The translations under genes were made by a program, and so were the position numbers. The notes beneath the pieces were generated by a model. That model searched no databases. It was not told the origin of the DNA and worked only from the letters and a program-made list of their open reading frames with translations. DNA of 64,000 bases from Pseudoxanthomonas sp. X-1. Lineage in GTDB: Bacteria; Pseudomonadota; Gammaproteobacteria; Xanthomonadales; Xanthomonadaceae. Shown here in pieces: positions 15,076 through 23,875 of this stretch (the stretch's first letter is position 1; every line of letters begins with the position of its first letter). The stretch lies in contig NZ_CP083376.1 of assembly GCF_020042665.1 (NCBI RefSeq), positions 62,001 through 126,000 of the forward strand, in the 5' to 3' direction.

Positions 15076-16033
15076 ACTCCGCTACTGCCTGCTTGGGCGG
15101 CACGGCGAAGCTGTCGCGCATGCGCTGCACCTCGCGCGCGGGGGTCAGGCCGAACAGGCGCTTGAACTCGCGGTTGAACTGCGAGGGGCTCTCGTAGCCG
15201 ACCGCGTGGCAGGCCGCCGCGGCGGTCATGCCTTCGCGCACCATCAGCAGGCGCGCCTGGTGCAGGCGCGTGGACTTGAGGTATTGCATGGGCGAGGTGC
15301 AGGTGACGGCCTTGAAGTGGCTGTGGAAGGACGGCGCGCTCATGCCGGCTTCCTCGGCCAGCTGCGCGACGGTCAGCGGCTGCGCGTAGGCCGCATGCAG
15401 GTGGCGCAGTGCCTTGCCGATCCGGCCGAAGCGGCCCTGCATCGCCAGCGCCGCGCGCAGCGTGGGGCCCTGTGGGCCGGTGAGGAGGCGGTAATACAGC
15501 TCGCGCAGCTGCTGCGGGCCGAGGATGGCCGCCTCCATCGGCGTGGCCAGGGCCAGCAGCAGGCGCTGCACGGCCTGGTGCAGCGCCGGATCGATCGGGC
15601 TGGACAGCAGGCTCTGCGGCGCGGCGGTCCGGGGTGGGCCGCCGTGGCGGTCGATCTCCAGCATCAGCTCGGCGGCGAGCGGGAAGTCCAGGTGCAGGTA
15701 CAGCGCCAGCAGCGGTGCCTGCGCGGTGGCGTCGGTCTCCATGGTGAAGGGCACCGGCACCGAGACGGCCAGGTACTGGTGCGCGTCGTAGACGTAGATG
15801 CGCTGGCCGAAGTAGCCGCGCTTGCGGCCCTGGCAGACGATGACGATGCCGGGGTCGTACAGCACCGGCGTGCGCGTCAGCGGCCGGTCCGAGCGCAGCA
15901 GGCGCACGCTCTCCAGCGCGGTCAGCGTGTAGCCCTCGCGCGGTGCCAGCGCCTGCACCAGCGGTGCCAGCGGCAGCAGCCCGGCGGCGGACGCATCGGG
16001 TGGCGATGGAACGCGGATCATAGGAATAGGCAA
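15059..16033 (-). CDS. AraC-family transcriptional regulator
   Basis: A 324-residue regulator. Residues about 30-190 form the AraC_N-type sensor domain (VLYDPGIVIVCQGRKRGYFG, YVYDAHQYLAVSVPVPF). The two C-terminal helix-turn-helix motifs span about residues 225-310 (LTVAQLAEEAGMSAPSFHSHFK and AACHAVGYESPSQFNREFKRLFG). It is divergent from an SDR gene whose start lies 79 bases away, the usual arrangement for a local activator of that oxidoreductase. Confidence 0.9.
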   Translation of the reverse strand: MPIPMIRVPSPPDASAAGLLPLAPLVQALAPREGYTLTALESVRLLRSDRPLTRTPVLYDPGIVIVCQGRKRGYFGQRIYVYDAHQYLAVSVPVPFTMETDATAQAPLLALYLHLDFPLAAELMLEIDRHGGPPRTAAPQSLLSSPIDPALHQAVQRLLLALATPMEAAILGPQQLRELYYRLLTGPQGPTLRAALAMQGRFGRIGKALRHLHAAYAQPLTVAQLAEEAGMSAPSFHSHFKAVTCTSPMQYLKSTRLHQARLLMVREGMTAAAACHAVGYESPSQFNREFKRLFGLTPAREVQRMRDSFAVPPKQAVAEYVSSH

Positions 16034-16112
16034 GGATCGGATGTGGATCGGTCTTCGAAAGGCATCAGCCGGCTTCTATTGTGCACCTCTCTCGCACAAC
16101 CGGAGTTCGCCC

Positions 16113-16946
16113 ATGTCCACGTCAAGACACCTGCTCATCACCGGCGTCAGCAGCGGCTTCGGCCGCTCGCTCGCCCAGGAGGCGCTGGCCGCCGGCCATC
16201 GCGTGGTCGGCACCGTGCGCAGCGCCCAGGCGGTTGAAGCGTTCGAGGCCCTGGCGCCGGGCCGCGCCGTCGCCCGCGTGCTGGATGTCACCGACACCGC
16301 GGCGATCGTGCCGGTCGTCGAGGGCATCGAGGCCGAGCTCGGCGCGATCGATGTGCTGGTCAACAACGCCGGCTACGGCCACGAAGGCGTGCTGGAGGAA
16401 TCGCCGCTGGAGGAGATGCGCCGGCAGTTCGAGGTCAACGTCTTCGGCGCCGTGGCGATGATCCAGGCGGTCCTGCCGCACATGCGCGCGCGACGCGCCG
16501 GCCACATCCTCAACATCACCTCGATGGGCGGCTTCATCACCATGCCGGGCATCGCCTACTACTGCGGCAGCAAGTTCGCGCTGGAGGGCATCGGCGAGGT
16601 GTTGGTGAAAGAGGTGGCCGACCTGGGCATCCGCGTGACCTCGGTGGCGCCGGGCTCGTTCCGCACCGACTGGGCCGGGCGCTCGATGGTGCGCACGCCG
16701 CGCAGCATCGGCGATTACGACGCGCTGTTCGATCCCATCCGCCAGCGCCGCCAGGACGTCAGCGGCAAGCAGCTGGGCGACCCGCGCAAGGCCGCGCGCG
16801 CCATGCTCGCGGTGATCGACGCGCCGGCGCCGCCCGCGCATCTGTTGCTGGGCAGCGACGCCCTGCGCTTGGTGCGCGAGAAGTTGAAGGCGCTGGAAGC
16901 CGAACTGGCGCAGTGGGAAGCGCTGACCGTCTCGACCGACGGCTGA
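16113..16946 (+). CDS. SDR-family NAD(P)-dependent oxidoreductase
   Basis: A 277-residue classical short-chain dehydrogenase. The cofactor motif TGVSSGFGRS lies near residue 10, NNAGYGHEG near residue 85, the catalytic Ser in NITSMGG, and the YYCGSK motif (Tyr and Lys of the active site) near residue 150. The ATG at 16113 gives the normal SDR N-terminus (MSTSRHLLITG). Substrate is unknown; proteins of this type reduce ketones or aldehydes. It is paired with the divergent AraC regulator. Confidence 0.9.
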   Translation: MSTSRHLLITGVSSGFGRSLAQEALAAGHRVVGTVRSAQAVEAFEALAPGRAVARVLDVTDTAAIVPVVEGIEAELGAIDVLVNNAGYGHEGVLEESPLEEMRRQFEVNVFGAVAMIQAVLPHMRARRAGHILNITSMGGFITMPGIAYYCGSKFALEGIGEVLVKEVADLGIRVTSVAPGSFRTDWAGRSMVRTPRSIGDYDALFDPIRQRRQDVSGKQLGDPRKAARAMLAVIDAPAPPAHLLLGSDALRLVREKLKALEAELAQWEALTVSTDG

Positions 16947-16961
16947 ACGCCGCGCGCAGGG

Positions 16962-17930
16962 TCATTCGATCTCCAGGCCGGTCCACGCCTTCGATACCTG
17001 CCACAGGCGTTCGGCCAGCGCCGCGTCCATGGCCCAGGCGGCCACGCCCTTGCGGCCCTGCGCTGCGTTGGACGGCGGCGCGATGTTGCAGTCCTCGCAA
17101 TAGACGCCACCGTGCCCGTCCAGCAGGGGACTGGTCGCGCACCACAGGCTGGTCGCCGCGCCCTGTGCGAGGCTCTTCATGCCCTTGTCCGGGTCCAGGC
17201 GCGGCTGGCCGCGCTCGTCGGTCGCGTCGAAGGCGGCGACTTCCTCGGCGCTGAGATGGCGGCCCAGCTCGGTGAGGATCTGTCCGGGATGCAGCGAGAA
17301 CGCGCGCACGCCGTGGCCGCTGCCGCGCCGGTCCAGGGCCATGGCGAACAGCGCGTTGGCGGTCTTGCTCTGCCCATAGGCCTGCCACTTGTCGTAGGCG
17401 CGTCGCTCGAAATCGATGTCGTCGAACGTCACCCCGGCCAGCTGGTGCGCGCGCGAGGACACGCTGATCACGCGGGCGCCACCGGCGGCGGCCAGCAGTG
17501 GCCACAGGCCGCAGACCAGGCGGTAGTGCCCGAGGTGGTTGGTGGCGAACTGCGCCTCGTGTCCCTCGCGGTCGCGCTGCAACGGGCTGGCCATGATGCC
17601 GGCGCTGTTGACCAGCAGGTCCACCGGCATGCCCTGCCGGCGCAGCGACGCGCAGAACGCGGCGATGGTGTCGGCGTCCATCAGGTCCAGGGCGCGCACC
17701 TGGACACCGTCCACGTCGGCCAGCGCGCGGTGGGCGCGATCAGGATCGCGCGCCGGCACGAGTACCCGCGCACCGGCAGCCGCCAGCGCCCTGGCGGTGA
17801 CCACGCCGATGCCCGAATAACCGCCGGTGACGATCGCCAGCCGGCCGTCCAGGTCGATGCCGGCCATGACGTCCTCGGCGGTGCTTGCGGCGCCGAACGG
17901 GCTGTCGATGGGATGCTGAAGGGTCTGCAT
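16962..17930 (-). CDS. SDR-family oxidoreductase (retinol-dehydrogenase-like)
   Basis: A 322-residue SDR with TGGYSGIG (cofactor loop, near residue 36), NSAGIMA, SVSSRAH and the YGQSK active-site motif near residue 187. The long C-terminal part, with GVYCEDCNIA and a Trp-rich end, is typical of the light-dependent protochlorophyllide/retinol-reductase-like subgroup. It converges on the previous SDR and diverges from an AraC-type regulator starting 83 bases away, a second regulator/SDR pair. Confidence 0.88.
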   Translation of the reverse strand: MQTLQHPIDSPFGAASTAEDVMAGIDLDGRLAIVTGGYSGIGVVTARALAAAGARVLVPARDPDRAHRALADVDGVQVRALDLMDADTIAAFCASLRRQGMPVDLLVNSAGIMASPLQRDREGHEAQFATNHLGHYRLVCGLWPLLAAAGGARVISVSSRAHQLAGVTFDDIDFERRAYDKWQAYGQSKTANALFAMALDRRGSGHGVRAFSLHPGQILTELGRHLSAEEVAAFDATDERGQPRLDPDKGMKSLAQGAATSLWCATSPLLDGHGGVYCEDCNIAPPSNAAQGRKGVAAWAMDAALAERLWQVSKAWTGLEIE

Positions 17931-18012
17931 GGCGGGGCCTCGCTGCGGGAAGGGCCACCAGTGTCGTCGCGCACGTTAGGATGAAACAGTTTCCAGCGTC
18001 CTGATTTCTGTC

Positions 18013-18966
18013 GTGATCATCCAGCCCGCCCCCGAAGACGCCTTATCCGCCGTGCTCGATCTGGCCGCGCTGGAGGTCGCCTGCTCGGTGCGGCTGCGGG
18101 CCGGAGGAGACTGGGCGCTGCGCTTCCGGCCCATCGCGCTCAAGTTCAACGTGGTGCGCAGGGGCGCGTGCTGGCTGACCGTGCAGGACCGGCCGCCGGT
18201 GCCGCTGCGGGCGGGCGATGCCTTCGTGGTGGCCGGTGTGCCGTTCGTGCTGTCCAGCGCACCGGACCTGCCGGCGGTCGACGCGGCGCAGGTGTTCGCA
18301 GGCGGGACCGTGGCGGCGACCTACGGCCCGGGCGACGCGGTGGAACTGCTGGGCGGCAGCGTCGCACTGGGCGGCGCGGCGGCCAGCGATCTGTTGGCGC
18401 TGCTGCCTGCCGTGCTGGTGATCCGCGACCCGGGCCAGGCCGATGCGCCGCTGGCCTGGCTGCTGGAACAGCTCGACCGCGAATGGCGAGGCCAGCTGGT
18501 CGGCAGCCAGTCGGTCTGCAACGGGCTGCTGCGGCTGATGTTCGTGCATGCGCTGCGCCGGCATGTGGCCGAGAGCGAACCGCCGGGCTGGCTGGGCGGC
18601 CTGCGCGATCCGGCCGTCGCCGCGGCGCTGCGCGCGATCCACGCCGCGCCGGCCACGCCGTGGCGGCTGGAAGCACTGGCGCAGGTGGCCGGGCTGTCGC
18701 GTTCGGCTTTCGCCGCGCGCTTCAAGCAGTGTGTGGGCCGTGCGCCGGTGGACTACGCGGCTCGCTGGCGCATGCAGGTGGCCGCCGAACGCCTGCGCAA
18801 CACCGAACTGCGTGTGGCCAGCATCGCCGCGGAGCTGGGCTTTCTTTCGGATGCCGCGTTCGGCGCGGCGTTCGCCCGGACCCATGGCACCTCGCCGGGT
18901 CGCTACCGGCGCGAGCATCGGCTCGGCGCGCAGCGCCCTGCGGCGGTACGTGGGCGTACCTCCTGA
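18013..18966 (+). CDS. AraC-family transcriptional regulator with cupin sensor domain
   Basis: A 317-residue regulator started by GTG at 18013. Residues about 1-180 look like the cupin_6-type ligand domain (LRFRPIALKFNVVRRGACWL, LRAGDAFVVAGVPFVL). The C-terminal AraC DNA-binding domain spans about 205-300 (WRLEALAQVAGLSRSAFAARFKQCVG and LRVASIAAELGFLSDAAFG). It lies divergent from the preceding SDR gene and most likely controls it. Confidence 0.88.
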   Translation: MIIQPAPEDALSAVLDLAALEVACSVRLRAGGDWALRFRPIALKFNVVRRGACWLTVQDRPPVPLRAGDAFVVAGVPFVLSSAPDLPAVDAAQVFAGGTVAATYGPGDAVELLGGSVALGGAAASDLLALLPAVLVIRDPGQADAPLAWLLEQLDREWRGQLVGSQSVCNGLLRLMFVHALRRHVAESEPPGWLGGLRDPAVAAALRAIHAAPATPWRLEALAQVAGLSRSAFAARFKQCVGRAPVDYAARWRMQVAAERLRNTELRVASIAAELGFLSDAAFGAAFARTHGTSPGRYRREHRLGAQRPAAVRGRTS

Positions 18967-19162
18967 CAGGCCCGCGGCATCGCGCGCCAGGATCGGGGCG
19001 GCTCGCCCGACGCACCGGGTCGCACCGCGTCTAACCCGATGGCACTAGCTCCAATGTGCTATCTGCCGCGCGGCTGCGCGGGTCTATAACTCCGCTCCGG
19101 TTCAGCCGTGTCTGTCTTCCAGGTCAGGCGCGGGGGCGCGACAGCCTTGGGAGGGGCGGACG

Positions 19163-20149
19163 ATGCAGCGACTGACAAACGTGATGCGCGGGTGCCTGGC
19201 CTGCCTGTTGCTGGCGGTGATGCCGGCGTGGGCGCAGGCCAGCGACCCTTCCACTGAAACCCTGGCGCTCTGGCCCGCAAATAGCCTGCCGCAGGTGGTG
19301 AAGGGGCCGGAGAAGATCGGCAAACAGGGCAGCGCCACCGGTTCGGTGAGCCAGGTCTCCAACCCACGCATCGAGCTCTACCGCGCCGCGCATCCCAACG
19401 GCACCGCGGCGCTGATCGTCGGCGGTGGCGGCTATTTCCGCATCCAGGTCGGCACCGCAGCGCGGCCGATGGCGCAGTGGCTGGCCTCGATCGGCGTGAC
19501 CAGCGCGGTGCTGTACTACCGGCTGCCGGCCGATGGCTGGAAGGCCGAGGCGCCCTTCCAGGATGCGCAGCGGGCGATGCGGCTGATGCGCCAGCATGCG
19601 GCGCAGTGGGGCTTCGATGCGGACAGGATCGGCATCATCGGCTCCTCGGCCGGTGCCAACCTGAGCGGCATCATCGCCACGCGCTGGGACCACGATTTCT
19701 ATCCGCGCGTGGACGCGGCCGATGCGCTGTCCGCGCGTCCGGCGTTCCTGGGGATGCTGTATCCGGTGGTGTCGATGAAGCCGCCGCTGGACAAGACCCG
19801 CAGCGCGCGCGAACTGTCCACCCAGGCCGACTTCCGCACCGCGTATTCGGTCGAGGACCACGTGCGCCCCGACATGCCACCGGTGTTCCTGGCCCAGGCG
19901 GTGGACGACCCCATCGTCGATGTCGGCCACAGCCTGCTGATGTACCAGACCGCGCTGAAGGCCAAGGTGCCGGTGGAACTGCACATCTTCGAGCGCGGCG
20001 GCCACAGCTGGGGGCTGGGCAAGCCGGGCACCGAACCGGCGCAGTGGCCGCGGCTGTTCGCCACCTGGGCGCGCATGCACGGCTTCATGCGCGCGGCCGG
20101 CAGCGCCGGCGCCGATCCTGCTTCGTCCGGCGGCGCCGACGGCGAATGA
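19163..20149 (+). CDS. Secreted alpha/beta-hydrolase (esterase/acetylxylan-esterase type)
   Basis: A 328-residue protein with a signal peptide ending at WAQA. It is a BD-FAE-like esterase: oxyanion region VGGGGYFRIQ near residue 90, nucleophile elbow GSSAGAN near residue 157, Asp in VDDPIVD and His in GGHSWG near residue 283. Such enzymes remove acyl groups from sugars or other esters in the periplasm. The porin gene follows 43 bases later in the same direction, so substrate entry and de-esterification may be linked. The 196 bases upstream contain only a weak promoter-like TATAAC at about 19084. Confidence 0.82.
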   Translation: MQRLTNVMRGCLACLLLAVMPAWAQASDPSTETLALWPANSLPQVVKGPEKIGKQGSATGSVSQVSNPRIELYRAAHPNGTAALIVGGGGYFRIQVGTAARPMAQWLASIGVTSAVLYYRLPADGWKAEAPFQDAQRAMRLMRQHAAQWGFDADRIGIIGSSAGANLSGIIATRWDHDFYPRVDAADALSARPAFLGMLYPVVSMKPPLDKTRSARELSTQADFRTAYSVEDHVRPDMPPVFLAQAVDDPIVDVGHSLLMYQTALKAKVPVELHIFERGGHSWGLGKPGTEPAQWPRLFATWARMHGFMRAAGSAGADPASSGGADGE

Positions 20150-20192
20150 CACCCGCGGCCTGCGGGCCGCACCTCGACGGGGAATCCTCACC

Positions 20193-21680
20193 ATGAAGCA
20201 CGTCCGACACGCCGCGCTGGCCGCGGCGATCGCCAGCGCCTTGTCCGCGCTCAGCGCCCCGGCGCTGGCCGACAGCGCCACCGAGGCGCAGCTGCGCAAG
20301 ATGATCGAGCTGCAGGCGCAGCAGATCGCGCAGCAGCAGCAACAGCTCAGCGCCATGAACGCACGTCTGTCGGCGCTGGAAGGCGGCCAGCCGGGCGCGG
20401 CGCCGGCGGGAGCGCCGGCCGATCCCACCCAGGCCCAGGTCGCCGCGGCGGTGGCCGACACGCGCAGCGATGACGAGTTGGCGATCCTCAAGGCCCAGGT
20501 CGCGCAGATGGCCGTCGCCGGCGGCGGCGCCAAGAGCGACGGCAACGTCAGCTGGAGCGATGGCGGGCCGGAGTTCAAGAGCGCCGATGGCCGCTTCACC
20601 TTCCATCCGCGCGGACGCGTGCTGATGGATTTCACCAGCACCCACGGCTCGCGCTTCGACGCGCGCAACGTCACCGGTACCGACATGTCCAGCGGCCGAC
20701 TCGGCGCCGAGGGCGAGGCCGGCCCGCTGGGCTACAAGATCGAGGCCGACTTCGCCGGCAACGAAGTGACCATGAAGGACGTCTACCTGTCCTGGGACAC
20801 CAGGCTGGGCGGGCTGCCGGCCGAGATCTACGTCGGCAGCAAGCTCAAGGACCGCAGCATCGACGGCGCCACCGGCGGCACCACCACGCCCTTCATGGAG
20901 CGCAACGCGGTCGGCTCGGTGGGCGGCATGCAGAGCGGCTTCTTCGGCCTGGGCGTGACGACCAAGCTCTACGGCAGCAACTGGCACGCCAGCCTGGCGG
21001 TGACCGGCGACGACATCGGCGGCGACAGCAGCGCCAGCGACACCATCGCCTACACCGCGCGCGCGCACTTGAATCCGGTCAAGACCAGCGCCGGCTTCCT
21101 GCATGTGGGCGGCTGGTACTGGTACGAGGACCTGGGCAAGGACATCACCAGCATCAACAAGACCTCGCGCGTGGCGCTGGGCTGGAACGGCCAGGTCGCC
21201 ATCTCCGCCAGTTCGATCGCCGGGGTCACCGACGACCACGCCTGGGGCGCGGAGCTCGGCGGCACCTGGCGCAGCGGCTGGGCCTTCGCCGAGACCACGG
21301 TGCGCACCATCAATTCCTCCACCGAGGCCTCGCGCGAGCAGAAGGCCAGCAGCTACTACGCCGGCTGGCTGCTGACCGGCGAGAAGCCGGGCTTCTCCTC
21401 GCGTTCGGGCGTGTGGACCACCACCAAGGTGCTGCGTCCGGTGACCGAGGGCGGCTGGGGCGCGTTCGAGGTGCTGGCGCGCTACGACGACTACGACTTC
21501 ACCGACGCCGCGCGCGGCGGCGAGGGCGAGGCCTTCACCTTCGGCGTCAACTGGTACCTGACCAGCTTCGCGCGGCTGATGCTCAACGTCGTGCACTGGC
21601 GCACCGACAACAAGGTCGGCAGCTACCAGGGCCCGGACTCGGGCAATACCGTCGGCGTGCGCGCGCAGGTCTCGTTCTGA
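20193..21680 (+). CDS. Outer-membrane porin (OprO/OprP-like)
   Basis: A 495-residue protein with a signal peptide (ending APALA), then a Gln-rich coiled-coil segment (about residues 27-65) and a long beta-barrel from about residue 130. The barrel begins with FTFHPRGRVLMDF and ends with a terminal Phe (ARAQVSF), the outer-membrane insertion signal. The pattern resembles the phosphate-selective porin O/P family common in Xanthomonadaceae. It is co-directional with the secreted esterase gene. Confidence 0.85.
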   Translation: MKHVRHAALAAAIASALSALSAPALADSATEAQLRKMIELQAQQIAQQQQQLSAMNARLSALEGGQPGAAPAGAPADPTQAQVAAAVADTRSDDELAILKAQVAQMAVAGGGAKSDGNVSWSDGGPEFKSADGRFTFHPRGRVLMDFTSTHGSRFDARNVTGTDMSSGRLGAEGEAGPLGYKIEADFAGNEVTMKDVYLSWDTRLGGLPAEIYVGSKLKDRSIDGATGGTTTPFMERNAVGSVGGMQSGFFGLGVTTKLYGSNWHASLAVTGDDIGGDSSASDTIAYTARAHLNPVKTSAGFLHVGGWYWYEDLGKDITSINKTSRVALGWNGQVAISASSIAGVTDDHAWGAELGGTWRSGWAFAETTVRTINSSTEASREQKASSYYAGWLLTGEKPGFSSRSGVWTTTKVLRPVTEGGWGAFEVLARYDDYDFTDAARGGEGEAFTFGVNWYLTSFARLMLNVVHWRTDNKVGSYQGPDSGNTVGVRAQVSF

Positions 21681-21690
21681 GCCGAGGCCT

Positions 21691-22782
21691 TCAGTCGGTC
21701 GGGGTTTCGGCGCGCAGGCGCGTCCACAGGCGCGCGTTGGCCTGGGCATCGGGTTCGAGCGCGGCCAGCTGCGCCAGCGCATCGGCCTCGCTCATCTGGC
21801 CCAGGCGCGCCAGCGCGGCCAGCGCCGCGGCCAGGCGCCCGTAGCGCAGCGCGGTGCCCAGCGCCGTGGCCGGGGCCAGGCCATCGCGCTGCGGGCGCTG
21901 CTCCATCAGCGCCTCGGCCATCGGCAGCGGCAGGTCCCAGCCGGCGGTGACGGTGCGCGCGGTGTTGATGGTGTGGCGGTCCAGCAGGGCGGCGGCCACC
22001 GCCAGGTCCGGCGCGGCGCCGTCGTGGCGTGCGTAGGTCTCCTGCAGCACGCGCAGCACCACGACCGCGCCCAGGCCCTGGAGCAGGCCCAGCAGCTGGG
22101 CCGACAGGGCATCGTCGCCGCGACCGTGGCGTGCGGCGTGGTCGGCCGCGGCCGTGGCCGCGTGCAGGGCGTAGTGCCAGATCGCGGCGGGAAGCTGGGC
22201 GAACATCCCGCCGTCCAGGCTCAGGACCGGCTGCATCAGGGCGGTGGCGGCGATGCGGCGGATGCCGTCGGTGCCGATCAGCGCCACGCCGCGCTCCAGC
22301 GTGTCCACCGGGGCGGCGCCGGCGGCGCGGTACAGCGCGCTGTTGGCGATGCGCAGCAGGTTGGTCGCCAGGGCCGGATCCTGGGCGATGATCGCGGCGA
22401 TCTCGCGGCCGCCGGCGTCCGGATCGTTGACCGCGCGCATCAGCTGCGGCAGCAGGTTCGGGCGACGCGGCATGTACTGCGGCTGCAGGTCCAGGCAGTC
22501 CAGCAGCGAATCGGCCTGGTGCAGCACCTGCGCCTGCAGGCCCTCGATGGGCCGGGTCGCGTCGGCCAGCTCGGGCTGGTGCAGGGTAGCCGCGTACAGC
22601 CTGCGCATCAGCGGACGCAGGCGCGGCAGCGCCGCGTCCGGCTTCGCGGGCGCCGCTGCGCTGGCGGCAGGGGCCGTGGCCACCACGGCGATGGCCTTGC
22701 CCGTTCGACGACGACGCGCCCAGGCCCACGTGCCGCCGACGAGGAGCAGGACGAAGCCAAGCAGCAACAGCGCAGGTGTCAT
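21691..22782 (-). CDS. HDOD-domain protein
   Basis: A 363-residue protein from the ATG at 22782 (a GTG at 22794 is in frame). One N-terminal membrane segment (LLLLGFVLLLVGGTWAW) is followed by basic residues. The HDOD domain (about residues 105-300) has QLMRAVNDPDAGGREIAAIIAQDPALATNLLRIANSALY as its region, with the typical motifs AQDPAL, LRIANS and DGIRRIAA. HDOD proteins are non-catalytic relatives of HD phosphohydrolases used in signalling, often with c-di-GMP pathways. It converges on the porin gene with a 10-base gap. Confidence 0.85.
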   Translation of the reverse strand: MTPALLLLGFVLLLVGGTWAWARRRRTGKAIAVVATAPAASAAAPAKPDAALPRLRPLMRRLYAATLHQPELADATRPIEGLQAQVLHQADSLLDCLDLQPQYMPRRPNLLPQLMRAVNDPDAGGREIAAIIAQDPALATNLLRIANSALYRAAGAAPVDTLERGVALIGTDGIRRIAATALMQPVLSLDGGMFAQLPAAIWHYALHAATAAADHAARHGRGDDALSAQLLGLLQGLGAVVVLRVLQETYARHDGAAPDLAVAAALLDRHTINTARTVTAGWDLPLPMAEALMEQRPQRDGLAPATALGTALRYGRLAAALAALARLGQMSEADALAQLAALEPDAQANARLWTRLRAETPTD

Positions 22783-22863
22783 GGCGCCCGACACGAAAGT
22801 GGAACCGCATCACTATCCGTCGGCGGGCCGGCGTGGGCAAGCGCCGGCGGCGGCGGGATAAAA

Positions 22864-22901
22864 CGACAACGCCCCCGCGGGCGGCCGCGGAGGCGTTGTC
22901 G
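22864..22901 (-). terminator. Intrinsic terminator after the nitroreductase gene
   Basis: A perfect 10-bp stem, CGACAACGCC (22864-22873) with GGCGTTGTCG (22892-22901), plus an inner CCGCGG pairing. On the minus strand it is followed by TTTT, so it ends the nitroreductase transcript. Confidence 0.8.
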
Positions 22902-22933
22902 TCGAAGGCGCGCCGGCCTGGGCCCGGCGGGGC

Positions 22934-23533
22934 TCAGCCGAAGATGCGGAAGCGCTGCGCGTCGTCGATGAAGTCCTTGCCGCCGATCTCGGCCTCGTGG
23001 GAGCCGAACGGCATCTGCGCACGCAGCTTCCAGCTGGCCGGCAGGTTCCACTCGGCCGCGGCGGCCGCGTCGGGCAGCGGGTTGTAGTGCTGCAGGCTGG
23101 CGCCCACGCCGACGGTGGCCAGCGCGGTCCACACGGCCAGCTGGGCCATGCCGCTGGACTGCTCGGACCAGACCGGGAAATTGTCGGCGTACAGGGCGAA
23201 CTTCTCCTGCAGGCCCTTGACCACGTCCTGATCCTCGTAGAACAGGATGGTGCCGGCGCCGGCCGCGAAGCTGCTCAGCTTGTTCTCGGTCTGCTCGAAC
23301 GCGTCGGCCGGCACGATCTTCTTCAGTTCCTGGCGCACCAGGTCCCAGAACTTCTCGCTCTGCGCGCCGAACAGGATGACCACGCGCGAGCTCTGCGAGT
23401 TGAACGAGGACGGCGCATGCTTGACCGCGTCCTTGATCAGCGCGGTGATCTCATCGTGCGAAACGGGCAGCGACTTGCCGAGGGCGTACTGGGTACGACG
23501 CGTCTTGTGCGCGTCCAGGAAGGCGTTGGTCAT
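22934..23533 (-). CDS. Nitroreductase-family oxidoreductase
   Basis: A 199-residue FMN-dependent nitroreductase-type protein: the early RRTQYALGK (FMN phosphate-binding Arg), the SSFNSQSSRVV motif near residue 43, and the GVGASLQHYNP segment near residue 143. Enzymes of this family reduce nitro groups, quinones or enones using NAD(P)H in the cytoplasm. It has its own terminator and stands as a single-gene unit. Confidence 0.9.
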   Translation of the reverse strand: MTNAFLDAHKTRRTQYALGKSLPVSHDEITALIKDAVKHAPSSFNSQSSRVVILFGAQSEKFWDLVRQELKKIVPADAFEQTENKLSSFAAGAGTILFYEDQDVVKGLQEKFALYADNFPVWSEQSSGMAQLAVWTALATVGVGASLQHYNPLPDAAAAAEWNLPASWKLRAQMPFGSHEAEIGGKDFIDDAQRFRIFG

Positions 23534-23875
23534 GGCGGCGGGGCCTAAGGTAAGAATCCAGCGGCCAGCCTAAACAGCCCCAGCGCGGGCAGACAGCCCA
23601 CTGCGCGACAAAGTCCGTTGCCGATGCTGCAACAGCACACCGCCCGGGCACCCGGGCCGCGTCGCCGCTGCAGCCACCTGCGGGCCGATGGGTTCGCTGC
23701 GTCGGCGTGTCCTGTACGGACGTTCAGGCCGGCCGGTGCCTGCGGTCCCGGCGCTCACCCCGGCATGCACCCGGCGCAGGCAGGCTGACCCGGCTTGTGT
23801 TCCGAACCGGGCGCGCTGGCCCGATAATTCCTCGAGGCCGGCGCCGCGCCGGACGGTCTTCCACGAGACGTTCGC
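23534..23875. other. Divergent intergenic region, no gene seen
   Basis: These 342 bases separate the divergent nitroreductase and diguanylate-cyclase genes and must hold both promoters. I see no supported coding frame, no convincing sigma-70 pair and no long inverted repeat. Confidence 0.5.
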